64,000 bases of DNA from Eubacterium sp. AF36-5BH. GTDB taxonomy: Bacteria > Bacillota > Clostridia > Lachnospirales > Lachnospiraceae. A model generated the notes under the pieces. It searched no databases. It saw only the letters and a program-made list of their open reading frames with translations, and was not told the DNA's origin. The DNA lies in contig NZ_QTVG01000001.1 in assembly GCF_003460505.1 (NCBI RefSeq), positions 275,023 to 339,022 of the forward strand. The letters run 5' to 3'. Shown here one piece after another: positions 56,501-63,805 of this stretch. The position numbers and the translations under genes are program-made. How positions within the stretch are numbered: position 1 is the first letter of the stretch; every line of letters starts with the position of its first letter.

Positions 56501-56636
56501 CACGTACCAATTGCCTAATTATAAGAAAGTGCTTGGAGCCCGTCGGTTCATCAAGGCAGCGTAGTCGGCTTGATAGAACCGCTACGAGGCGGAAGCAGCG
56601 GGAGCGTGCTTTCGATAATTATGCAATTGGTACGTG
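56501..56636. repeat. 136-bp GC-rich element with 14-bp perfect terminal inverted repeats
   Basis: CACGTACCAATTGC (56501-56514) and GCAATTGGTACGTG (56623-56636) are exact inverted repeats. The pairing continues inward with TAATTAT/ATAATTA and GAAAG/CTTTC. The centre, about 80 bp, is much richer in G+C than the surroundings and folds further: CGGTTCATCAAG against CTTGAT-A-GAACCG and CCGC-loop-GCGG. No open frame. It looks like a non-autonomous mobile element or a structured RNA in the message between ATPase and binding-protein genes. I could not see a target-site duplication. Confidence 0.75.
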
Positions 56637-56655
56637 AAAGATGGTTACAATTTAT

Positions 56656-57402
56656 TTATTCAAAAACAAATGTGTTTAGGAATTTTCCTGCACGTTCTGT
56701 TTTCGGATTACTGAAGAACTCTTTTGGTTCCCCTGTTTCTACAATGTTTCCTCCATCTAAGAAAACAATCTTATCTGCTACAGCTTTTGCAAATTCCATT
56801 TCGTGAGTAACGATTAACATTGTTGAACCCTGTTTTGCAAGTTCTAACATAACGTCTAATACTTCTCTAACCATTTCAGGATCTAATGCTGCTGTAACTT
56901 CATCAAATAAAATTATTTCAGGATGCATTATTAAAGCTCTTACAATGGCTACTCTTTGCTTTTGTCCACCTGACAACTGTCTTGGATATGAATCTTTCTT
57001 ATTTAAAAGTCCAACTCGATCAAGCAACTGTTCAGCTTCTTTGATTGCTTCCTGCTTATTTCTTTTTTGTGCTTTCACAGGTCCTAATATTACATTATCA
57101 AGAACTGTCATGTGTGGAAATAAGTCATAGCTTTGAAATACCATACCAATTTTCTGTCTGACCTCTCTCCAGTTTGCTTTTTTACCTGTGATTTCTTTAC
57201 CGTCTAATAAAATCTTTCCTGACTGAATTTCTTCAAGACCATTGATACATCTGAGAAGTGTACTTTTTCCACATCCTGATGGTCCTATTAAAACAATAAC
57301 GTCTCCTTTATATACATCCAGTGATACTTTATCTAACACCGGGCCATTACCATAATCTTTTACTAAATCCTGTATTTCTAACAGTTTCTCTTTTTCACTC
57401 AA
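56656..57402 (-). CDS. Amino-acid ABC transporter ATP-binding protein
   Basis: 248 residues, polar amino-acid transporter type (GlnQ/HisP). Walker [11 protein letters not shown]-loop VFQSYDLFPHMTVLDNV, signature LSGGQKQR, Walker B IILFDEVTAALDPE and VTHEMEFAKAVADK. TTG start behind AAGGTG; the start codon is 11 bp after the end of the permease gene. The usual DEPTSALDP is DEVTAALDP here, a common variant. Confidence 0.93.
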   Translation of the reverse strand: MSEKEKLLEIQDLVKDYGNGPVLDKVSLDVYKGDVIVLIGPSGCGKSTLLRCINGLEEIQSGKILLDGKEITGKKANWREVRQKIGMVFQSYDLFPHMTVLDNVILGPVKAQKRNKQEAIKEAEQLLDRVGLLNKKDSYPRQLSGGQKQRVAIVRALIMHPEIILFDEVTAALDPEMVREVLDVMLELAKQGSTMLIVTHEMEFAKAVADKIVFLDGGNIVETGEPKEFFSNPKTERAGKFLNTFVFE

Positions 57403-57413
57403 ATCTTTTCACC

Positions 57414-58091
57414 TTAATCCTTCCATTTTTTCTCAAGTCTGCCTGCCAACAATGAAATAGGCCAGCAAACAATAAAATATAGAAAAAATATTGTTCCATA
57501 AATCCACAAAGCTGCATCCGGTGCTGAGTATCTGTTTGCCTCAATAATCTGCTGTGCAACCTTCATTACTTCTACAACGCCAATTAAAACAATTAAAGAA
57601 GTTGTTTTAATCATTCTTGTTGTAAGGTTAATTGCTAATGGAATTAAACGTCTCAATGTCTGTGGAATAATAATATATCTGTAAATCTGTATTTTGTTTA
57701 ATCCAATAGCCTCACCACTTTCATACTGATGCTTTGGAATTGATATTAATGCACCTCTTACTAAATCTCCCATTTCAGCAGTTCCCCAAATTGTAAATAC
57801 AATTATTGAAGATGCTTCCCCTGATAAATTTATTCCGAAAGATTTTGTTAAACCGAAATAAACTAAAAACAGTAAAACAAGCTGTGGCATAATTCTTACA
57901 AATTCCAAATAAATTTTTGTTAAGGCTTTTGTAACCGGGTTCTTAATTGTCATCACCATTCCAAGAAGTACACCTAATATAATTGAAAGTACAACTGAAA
58001 TTAATGAAATTCTAACTGTAACCCAAAGTCCTGAAAGAAGTCTTGCAAAATTGTCACCCATAAAGAGGACCCTAATTCCCAAATCCTGCAT
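57414..58091 (-). CDS. Amino-acid ABC transporter permease (second subunit)
   Basis: 225 residues, His/Glu/Gln/Arg/opine-type permease with about five helices and the EAA loop ESGEAIGLNKIQIYRYIIIP near residue 132. Overlaps the other permease gene by 20 bp, so the pair is co-translated and likely forms a heterodimer. Confidence 0.92.
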   Translation of the reverse strand: MQDLGIRVLFMGDNFARLLSGLWVTVRISLISVVLSIILGVLLGMVMTIKNPVTKALTKIYLEFVRIMPQLVLLFLVYFGLTKSFGINLSGEASSIIVFTIWGTAEMGDLVRGALISIPKHQYESGEAIGLNKIQIYRYIIIPQTLRRLIPLAINLTTRMIKTTSLIVLIGVVEVMKVAQQIIEANRYSAPDAALWIYGTIFFLYFIVCWPISLLAGRLEKKWKD

Positions 58092-58731
58092 ATCTTAATC
58101 TCCTTTCAAGTATTGTAGCAATAATTGATATAGGTAATAACAAAATTAAATATGCCACTACCAACATTAATAATGCTTCATCTGTTTTATAGTAAAGGGC
58201 TATAAGGTCTTTTGCCACATACATTAGATCTGCCAGTGCTACTGCACTAAACACTGATGTTTCCTTAATAAGAAAAATAATGTTTGCGCAAATTGCGGGT
58301 ACCGACACTGACATTGCCTGTGGAATTATGATATTTTTCATAATCTGCGGCTGTGTAAGACCTATGCTTAACCCTAACTCTAACTGTGTCTTGTCAACTG
58401 ATTCCAAACCACTTCTAAAACTTTCAGCCATGTAACTGCCACCTAAGAATCCAAGACCTACAATGGCACATGTTACTGAATCAAGTACAATGCCTGCCTT
58501 TGGCAAGCCAAAGTATAATAAAAATAACTGTACAATAAGTGGTGTATTTCTTGATAGCTCTATATAAATAGAAACTATTCTTTTTAATACAGGAACTTTA
58601 TAATATTGTATATTTGCACAAATAAGTCCTACTACTACGGAAATTATAATTCCCACAACAGCTATGCCTAAAGTTAATTTAGCTGCTTCAACATACATAG
58701 GTATATATTCTTGTATAAATTCAATATCCAC
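58072..58731 (-). CDS. Amino-acid ABC transporter permease (first subunit)
   Basis: 219 residues, same family, with EAA loop QLELGLSIGLTQPQIMKNII. I take the GTG at 58729-58731 as start: AAAGGAAG lies 7 bases ahead and the product begins with the expected short periplasmic segment (MDIEFIQEYIPMYVEA). An ATG at 58794 would lie only 6 bp beyond the terminator stem of the leader. First structural gene of the operon; expression should depend on read-through of that terminator. Confidence 0.9.
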   Translation of the reverse strand: MDIEFIQEYIPMYVEAAKLTLGIAVVGIIISVVVGLICANIQYYKVPVLKRIVSIYIELSRNTPLIVQLFLLYFGLPKAGIVLDSVTCAIVGLGFLGGSYMAESFRSGLESVDKTQLELGLSIGLTQPQIMKNIIIPQAMSVSVPAICANIIFLIKETSVFSAVALADLMYVAKDLIALYYKTDEALLMLVVAYLILLLPISIIATILERRLRYAGFGN

Positions 58732-58799
58732 TGTTAAACTTCCTTTCACTTTATTGTTTTTATTGCATATCTGAATAGTATGATTTATCTGCATAAAAA

Positions 58800-58826
58800 T
58801 TGGGAAGTTTAATTATAACTTCCCAA
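58800..58826 (-). terminator. Intrinsic terminator in the leader of the ABC operon (attenuator)
   Basis: On the minus strand TTGGGAAGTT, a 7-nt loop and AACTTCCCAA form a 10-bp perfect stem followed by TTTTTATGC. It starts 26 nt after the stop codon of the cysteine-rich leader frame and lies 69 nt before the first permease start. Because nothing but the leader frame lies upstream in this transcript, the site must regulate the operon. Confidence 0.88.
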
Positions 58827-58852
58827 GATTGTAATCATATTTATTTGACAAA

Positions 58853-58960
58853 TTAGTTTCTAATTTCTGACAAGTACAAATAAGGTATGACATAATCCTG
58901 GTGACAACACATCATACAACAACAGCAACTATTATTAATTAATGTATTCACTGTACTCAT
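58853..58960 (-). CDS. Cysteine-rich leader peptide, 35 residues (attenuation)
   Basis: ATG at 58958-58960 with TTAGGAGG eight bases ahead, a near-perfect ribosome binding site. The frame encodes 35 residues; positions 11-19 read SCCCCMMCC, so codons 12-15 and 18-19 are cysteine (TGC, then TGT) and 16-17 methionine. It is preceded by a consensus promoter and followed by the intrinsic terminator at 58800-58826. Six of eight consecutive codons for the rarest amino acid, in front of an amino-acid transporter, is the layout of a leader peptide that measures charged tRNA-Cys. CCAGGATT, in codons 20-23, can pair with AATCTTGG at the foot of the terminator stem, which would give the antiterminator. 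The remaining residues (HQDYVIPYLYLSEIRN) show no motif. Confidence 0.8.
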   Translation of the reverse strand: MSTVNTLINNSCCCCMMCCHQDYVIPYLYLSEIRN

Positions 58961-59145
58961 CAAAATTTCCTCCTAACTAACTTACTTCCAAAATTAATGT
59001 AGATTATAAAGAAATTCTCTTTTAAAATTTATATTCTGCATTGTGGATTACCTTAGCAGATGCATCACCTACTTTGACCAACCACTATATTTTATATAAA
59101 TATCAATAAAAAATCAATTCCTTTATTTCCTACCAACTATATAGG

Positions 59146-59174
59146 ATTATAATATCATAGTTCTACATTGTCAA
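59146..59174 (-). promoter_or_regulatory. Consensus promoter of the ABC operon
   Basis: -35 TTGACA (59169-59174), 17-bp spacer, -10 TATAAT (59146-59151). Perfect hexamers. The message would begin near 59139 and carry about 180 nt before the leader peptide. Just after the -10 stands CCTATATAGTTGGTAGG, an imperfect CCTA/TAGG inverted repeat that could bind a repressor. The remaining leader (58961-59139) has small stems such as TGCAT/ATGCA but no riboswitch I recognise. Confidence 0.85.
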
Positions 59175-59237
59175 GAAAATATTTAAAAAATTGGTGTAAT
59201 CTCCTGAACTTTTATTCAAATATTTTTTTTGCGACTT

Positions 59238-60167
59238 TTACTTATATTCAATTTGAAAATAATCCAAATAAACTTTGTATCTATCCTGTGCTGTTAAACA
59301 CGTGTCCGTTAAATAGCCTTTTTCATTGTTCCATTCTTTTAATCCACGATAGTAAAACATTTTCAAATCATCTTCTATGATGAAAGGCACAATATTATTT
59401 TTTAGACACTCTTTAAAAATAATCAATCTTCCAACACGACCATTTCCATCTTGAAAGGGATGTATTCTTTCGAACTTAACGTGAAAATCCAAAATATTTT
59501 CAAGAGACACTTTATCTATTCTATTGTATTCAAATAGCAACTTAGCCATTTCTTCCTGTACATTCTCCGGCAACGTTGTAGGTGTGTCACCCACCATGTT
59601 TCTTTGAGATTTGTATTCACCTACATTAAACCATTCCAATCTGCTATCGGAAGTTCCTGATTTTAATATTTTGTGTGCATTTTTTATCCATCTTTCATCT
59701 AATGTATCAAGTGCCGAGTCAATTAAAAAATCAAAGCATTGAAAATGATTAACTGCTTCTAATATATCATCAACATTTGCCGGTTCCTGCTCAACTCCAA
59801 CTGTATTTGTTTCATATATATATCTGGTTTGTTCTTCTGTAAGCCTGCTTCCTTCTATGTGATTAGAATTATAAGCTAATTTGATTTGTGTCTGATGATA
59901 AATTCCACCCTTTAACTTTATCGCCTTTTCTTCTTTTAATTTTGCCAATAGAATATTTTCATCACATACTCTTTCTATTTCTATTAGTTCCCCTGGCTGA
60001 CAATTTAAATAATTACAAATTAGTATAAGAGTGTTCATTGAAATAGGTTCATTTTTTGACAACTTTGCTAATGTTGCAGATGATAAATCTATCGCTTCCT
60101 TCAAAGCTGTCTTTGAAATATTTCTTTCTTTAAGCATATTAAAGAGTTTTTTATAAGATATTTTCAT
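59238..60167 (-). CDS. Fic family protein with N-terminal XRE-type helix-turn-helix
   Basis: 309 residues. Residues 1-65 are a Cro/C1-type DNA-binding domain (SYKKLFNMLKERNISKTALK), the rest a Fic domain with the active-site loop HPFQDGNGRVGR at about 236-247 (catalytic His, phosphate-binding Asn and Arg) and a class II inhibitory motif SNHIEG at 101-106. Fic enzymes usually transfer AMP to a target protein; the target is unknown. Chosen start MKISYKKL has AGGTGAT at good distance; ATG and GTG codons 6 and 9 bp earlier are alternatives. Its promoter is overlapped by a long inverted repeat, suggesting autoregulation. Confidence 0.88.
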   Translation of the reverse strand: MKISYKKLFNMLKERNISKTALKEAIDLSSATLAKLSKNEPISMNTLILICNYLNCQPGELIEIERVCDENILLAKLKEEKAIKLKGGIYHQTQIKLAYNSNHIEGSRLTEEQTRYIYETNTVGVEQEPANVDDILEAVNHFQCFDFLIDSALDTLDERWIKNAHKILKSGTSDSRLEWFNVGEYKSQRNMVGDTPTTLPENVQEEMAKLLFEYNRIDKVSLENILDFHVKFERIHPFQDGNGRVGRLIIFKECLKNNIVPFIIEDDLKMFYYRGLKEWNNEKGYLTDTCLTAQDRYKVYLDYFQIEYK

Positions 60168-60189
60168 TATCATCACCTACCTTTATTTT

Positions 60190-60253
60190 ATTATAGCATA
60201 AAACTTCACAAGCATAAACTTTATTTGATTTAATGTTTATATTTGTGAAGTTT
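60190..60253 (-). promoter_or_regulatory. Promoter of the fic gene overlapped by a long inverted repeat; also end of trxB
   Basis: -10 TATAAT at 60190-60195, no good -35. Inverted repeat AAACTTCACAA (60201-60211) with TTGTGAAGTTT (60243-60253), extended inward by ATAAAC/GTTTAT. One arm lies in the -10/-35 space, as expected of an operator. The same structure, T-rich on both sides, is 45 bp past the trxB stop and may also terminate that message. Confidence 0.5.
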
Positions 60254-60297
60254 TTTCCTTATATCCTATATATGTTTTTCTACTTGTATTTTATCTT

Positions 60298-61215
60298 TTA
60301 TTTATTTTTATCCTGCTCCAATGAGTTAATTGCCACAGCTCCGTCTGCTACAGCAGTTACTACCTGTCGCAAGCTTTTTGTTCTAATATCCCCTGCTGCG
60401 TATATTCCGTCTATATTAGTTCTGCAATCTTCTCCTGCTATAACGTAGCCATTTTCGTTTGTTGCCACAACACCTTTTGCAAAATCACACTGGGGTTCCA
60501 TACCAACAGCAATGAATATTCCTGAAATTTCTAATTCCATAGTTTCATTTGTCTTGTTAAATAAAGTAATTTTTTCTACCTTGTTGTTACCTGCAATTTC
60601 CCTTACCTGATATTCAGGCATAAACTGAATTTTTTCATTTTTTAAAACTTTATCCTGTAAGATTTTTGCTCCTCTTAATTCATTTCTTCGATGAATGAGA
60701 TAAACTTTTTTGCAAATGTTTGCAAGATATAAAGCATCTTCAAGGGCAACGTCGCCGCCACCAACAACTGCTACTGTTTTATTTCTAAAGAAGGCTCCAT
60801 CACATGTGGCACAATATGAAACGCCTGCTCCTGTTAATTCTTTTTCGCCTTTTACACCAAGCACTTTGTGTTTTGCACCTGTTGCAATTATTATGGCTTT
60901 TGTATTTATAACGTCACCATTTACCAATGTTATTTCTTTTATCTCGCCCTTATCTTCTATAGATGTAACCTGTCCCTCTACAAATGGCACCTTTAATTCA
61001 TCTGCATGTTGTCTGAACTTAACGGACAAATCATAACCGTTTTCACCATACAAACCTAAATAATTATCAATTCTGTCTGTCGTAACAATCTGACCGCCAC
61101 TAAACATTTCTTTTTCTATAACTACCTGGTCTATCATTGCCCTGCTGGCATATACTGCCGCTGAAAGTCCTGCGGGACCACTTCCAATAGTAACTAAATC
61201 TTTTATATTTTCCAT
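60298..61215 (-). CDS. trxB: Thioredoxin-disulfide reductase TrxB
   Basis: Transfers electrons from NADPH via FAD to thioredoxin. 305 residues from the chosen ATG. FAD-binding GSGPAGLSAAVYASRA at 11-26, redox pair C135-x2-C138 in YCATCDGAFF, NADPH-binding VVGGGDVALEDALYL and C-terminal YAAGDIRTKSLRQVVTAVADG (quoted in two parts: YAAGDIRTKSLRQ and VVTAVADG). The start is 1 bp after the stop of the hemL remnant, whose last codons provide the AAGGCGGTG ribosome binding site. A frame reaching 61302 is read through that remnant and is not real. Confidence 0.94.
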   Translation of the reverse strand: MENIKDLVTIGSGPAGLSAAVYASRAMIDQVVIEKEMFSGGQIVTTDRIDNYLGLYGENGYDLSVKFRQHADELKVPFVEGQVTSIEDKGEIKEITLVNGDVINTKAIIIATGAKHKVLGVKGEKELTGAGVSYCATCDGAFFRNKTVAVVGGGDVALEDALYLANICKKVYLIHRRNELRGAKILQDKVLKNEKIQFMPEYQVREIAGNNKVEKITLFNKTNETMELEISGIFIAVGMEPQCDFAKGVVATNENGYVIAGEDCRTNIDGIYAAGDIRTKSLRQVVTAVADGAVAINSLEQDKNK

Positions 61216-61216
61216 A

Positions 61217-61420
61217 TTACACCGCCTTATATTTTCTAATAATTTCTGCTGTTTTTTCCAAATCTTCCTTAGTATGTGCCGCCGAAATAAACATTGCCTC
61301 AAACTGTGATGGTGCTCATTACCGCCTCAGTTCCTGAGCTTACCATTCTTGTCATTTTCATTGATGGCATCAACTCTCTAATAAGTTTTGCTATTTCATA
61401 TTCTTTTATCTACTGCCGTT
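61217..61420 (-). pseudogene. hemL: Collapsed remnant of glutamate-1-semialdehyde aminotransferase (hemL)
   Basis: Two pieces of a HemL protein are fused by an internal deletion. Upstream piece: KEYEIAKLIRELMPSMKMTR followed by MVSSGTEAVMSTI, which is the conserved region around the SGTEA PLP-phosphate loop in the first third of HemL. Downstream piece, in another frame: QFEAMFISAAHTKEDLEKT then AEIIRKYKAV and stop, the normal HemL C terminus. About 280 codons between them, including the catalytic lysine, are missing, as is the first part of the gene. The active enzyme would convert glutamate 1-semialdehyde to 5-aminolevulinate for tetrapyrrole synthesis. Confidence 0.85.
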
Positions 61421-61453
61421 CTTTAATCACAATTCTTTCATTACAATTTTTCA

Positions 61454-62743
61454 TTACCTTGCTTTTTTATTTACATACTTTGCCTTGTATTTTGAATAAA
61501 CAATTGTCTGATCTTTGTATAAACTGTAATATCCTGATAACGAGTAACTAACAGCAATGGCTATCAGATAATATGATACTCCGGAAAATCCAAACAATTC
61601 AAAGGCTATTAACATAGATGTGATTGGACAGTTTGTAACACCACAAAAAACAGCTACCATTCCTGAAGCTGTAGCAAGTGACGGTGGAAATCCTAAAATC
61701 TGTCCTGCCAGACAGCCAAATGTTGCTCCTACGCAAAAAGCTGGTACAATTTCACCACCTCTGAATCCTGCACGCATTGTGATTGCCGTCAAAATAATTT
61801 TCCAGAAAAAATCTAATGGGCGTACTTTTCCATATTCAATAGCTCTCGCGATTAATTCACTTCCGGCTCCCATATAATCTTTCGTATTCAAAAGAATCGT
61901 AATTCCAATAACAATTAAACTTGCAACAAATACTCTTATATAAGGATTTTTCAAATATTTTGTATACATCCCTGCAGCAAATTTTAAAGCTACACAAAAC
62001 AAAATGCTAATCAAACCACACCCAGCAGCTATTATTAACATTTTAATGCCACTTTCAACACTAAGTTCCGGAATATTTACAACATGAAAGGATTCCGGAT
62101 GAATCCCTATACCCGCAGCAAATTCTGAAGCAATAATTGATGCAACAACACATGGAAGCAACGCAGCGTAATACATTACACCAACACTAACAACCTCCAT
62201 TGCAAACACCGCAGCCGCCATCGGTGTACCGAAAACAGCCGAGAATGCCGCACTCATACCGCACATTACCATAACATGATGGTCAAACTCATCTAAATGC
62301 ACAATTCTTCCCAACTGATTTCCAATGCTTCCGCCAAATTGGATTGCCGCTCCTTCTCTTCCTGCAGAACCACCGGTTAAATGAGTAAGCAATGTTGCCA
62401 CAAATATCAAAGGAGCTGATCTAAGAGGCACATCATCTTTCGATCTAATCGTTGATAAAACCTGATTCGTTCCTCCATCGTACTTATCAATCTTCTGATA
62501 CATAAAAACAATAACCAGTCCTGCTATAGGCAAGCATAAAAAAAGCCATGGATTTTCACCTCTTGTTTTTGTAACCAGCTTTATACAACCGGCAAAAAAA
62601 CTACTTGCTCCACCAACTACAACTCCTACAATAATTGCCAAAACAATCCATTTAACAAAATTGTTAATATCTCTTTTAATTCTCCCTGAATAAAATCTGT
62701 ATAAAACTCTATTTCGATTTATTCTGTTTGTATCTTTTTCCAA
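61454..62743 (-). CDS. ClC-family chloride channel or H+/Cl- antiporter
   Basis: 429 residues with the ClC fold's many helices. Selectivity-filter motifs are GGSAGREGAAIQFGGSIG (GxxGREG, gating Glu present), MSAAFSAVFGTPMAAAVFAME and AGFRGGEIVPAFCVGATFGC. Presence of the gating Glu fits exchange or gated transport of chloride (or fluoride in some clades). TTG start behind AAAGGATGAG; no ATG is well placed. Ends 34 bp before the hemL remnant's open region. Confidence 0.93.
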   Translation of the reverse strand: MEKDTNRINRNRVLYRFYSGRIKRDINNFVKWIVLAIIVGVVVGGASSFFAGCIKLVTKTRGENPWLFLCLPIAGLVIVFMYQKIDKYDGGTNQVLSTIRSKDDVPLRSAPLIFVATLLTHLTGGSAGREGAAIQFGGSIGNQLGRIVHLDEFDHHVMVMCGMSAAFSAVFGTPMAAAVFAMEVVSVGVMYYAALLPCVVASIIASEFAAGIGIHPESFHVVNIPELSVESGIKMLIIAAGCGLISILFCVALKFAAGMYTKYLKNPYIRVFVASLIVIGITILLNTKDYMGAGSELIARAIEYGKVRPLDFFWKIILTAITMRAGFRGGEIVPAFCVGATFGCLAGQILGFPPSLATASGMVAVFCGVTNCPITSMLIAFELFGFSGVSYYLIAIAVSYSLSGYYSLYKDQTIVYSKYKAKYVNKKAR

Positions 62744-63110
62744 TTTTTCTCATCCTTTTCGTTTTTCCATATATAAAAATGCTTTAGTGTTACTTAATAT
62801 TAATTTTCTTTCCTATTATATATTATTTTATAAATTTTATATATTATTTTATATATTCTTTTCTATATTCTTTTTTATTTTCTTTTTATATTTGCTTTTC
62901 TATATTTGCTTTTTTACATTTGCTTTTTTATTTTAGCATATAGTTTATATTTTTCCCATAATTAAGAACATATATCATTATTTAGTCAAAATCAATCGGA
63001 AAATTTATTTTACACAAAACTTCATTATTGACTAAATACTATTCATTTATGTACCTATTAATATATCTGTATCACTCTTTTACTTTTAACTTTTATCATT
63101 TTAACATAAA
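62744..63110. other. Very AT-rich non-coding spacer with degenerate short repeats
   Basis: No gene seen. Around 62810-62875 units like TATATTATTTTATA(A/T) recur, and at 62887-62931 there are three 15-16-bp units of the form (T/A)(A/C)ATTTGCTTTT. These look like slippage-generated repeats between the ClC gene and the tRNA cluster. Confidence 0.5.
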
Positions 63111-63114
63111 AGAA

Positions 63115-63149
63115 AAACTGTAGACATTACCGGGTAACATCTACAGTTT
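63115..63149 (-). terminator. Intrinsic terminator of the tRNA cluster
   Basis: AAACTGTAGA (63115-63124) and TCTACAGTTT (63140-63149), 10-bp perfect arms with an inner GTTACC/GGTAAC-type pairing; the minus-strand tail is TTCTTTTATG. It lies 11 bp after tRNA-Phe. Confidence 0.82.
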
Positions 63150-63160
63150 CACATAACAAA

Positions 63161-63233
<73 letters not shown>

Positions 63234-63239
63234 ATTGAG

Positions 63240-63313
63240 TTGCGGGAATAGGATTTGAACCTATGACCTCCGGGTTATGAGCCCGGCGAGCTTCCAGACT
63301 GCTCCACCCCGCG
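63240..63313 (-). tRNA. Initiator tRNA-fMet (CAT)
   Basis: 74 nt. Anticodon loop CTCATAA on a CCGGG/CCCGG stem with the three G-C pairs of initiators, and the C1-A72 mismatch at the acceptor end. CCA not encoded. Confidence 0.95.
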
Positions 63314-63355
63314 CTGTTATTCTATTGTATTTCTTTTATTGCTTTTTTGCAATAC

Positions 63356-63437
63356 TGGGCAGAGAAGGATTCGAACCTTCGAAGGCGGTGCCAACAGATT
63401 TACAGTCTGCCCCCTTTGGCCACTCGGGAATCTGCCC
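63356..63437 (-). tRNA. tRNA-Tyr (GTA)
   Basis: 82 nt with a long variable arm. Acceptor GGGCAGA/TCTGCCC, discriminator A, anticodon loop CTGTAAA between CAGA and TCTG. Confidence 0.95.
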
Positions 63438-63444
63438 ATAATAA

Positions 63445-63572
63445 CTTAGAAAGCGCTTTGCTTTTTTTAATGAACTTTACATGCTTGCTTGTATAAGTTT
63501 ATTAAAAAAGGTAATGTCATTTGCAAAGCAAATGACAGTGAGCAAACACTGTTTGCGAACTGCCTTTCTAAG
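63445..63572. repeat. 128-bp hairpin-rich element between tRNA-Thr and tRNA-Tyr
   Basis: Ends are the exact inverted repeat CTTAGAAAG (63445-63453) and CTTTCTAAG (63564-63572). Inside are TTAATGAACTT/AAGTTTATTAA, the perfect hairpin GTCATTTGC-AAA-GCAAATGAC (63516-63536) and GCAAACA/TGTTTGC. It is a palindrome-rich spacer of MITE-like layout. Confidence 0.6.
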
Positions 63573-63642
63573 ATTCCCTTTAAATCATCATTCATGACTT
63601 CTGAATCTTTGGCTTTTCTTAATGACTTTCTCTTTCCAAGAA

Positions 63643-63715
63643 AGCCGATGAACGGACTCGAACCGTTAACCTGCTGATTACAAATCAGCTGCTCTGCCAA
63701 TTGAGCCACATCGGC
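63643..63715 (-). tRNA. tRNA-Thr (TGT)
   Basis: 73 nt. Acceptor GCCGATG/CATCGGC, anticodon loop TTTGTAA between GCTGA and TCAGC, T arm ACGG-TTCGAGT-CCGT. The discriminator reads T, which is less common than A. CCA not encoded. Confidence 0.94.
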
Positions 63716-63756
63716 GTATTTATTTTTTATCAACCTTTCTGCTCAATTGGCAGAGC
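63691..63756. repeat. 16-bp inverted repeat of the tRNA-Thr D arm
   Basis: GCTCTGCCAATTGAGC (63691-63706, inside tRNA-Thr) has an exact inverted partner GCTCAATTGGCAGAGC at 63741-63756, 34 bp upstream of it in the precursor. In the primary transcript the two could pair and hide the D arm. Confidence 0.75.
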
Positions 63757-63805
63757 CAAGCTTCCCTTGACCGCTCTCCTCTTATTGACAAAGTCAATAA
63801 GCCTG

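Noticed and set aside
58961..59139. SAM-type (S-box) riboswitch in the leader of the ABC operon
   Set aside because: The conserved S-box core sequences are absent; only short local stems such as TGCAT/ATGCA are seen.
61216..61302. 29-residue N-terminal extension of thioredoxin reductase
   Set aside because: It is an out-of-frame reading of the hemL remnant; family start and ribosome binding site place the start at 61215.
63467..63733. 88-codon frame beginning MIKNKYADVAQLAEQ
   Set aside because: The DVAQLAEQLICNQQVNGSSPF part is the well-known translation of a tRNA gene, here tRNA-Thr; not a protein.
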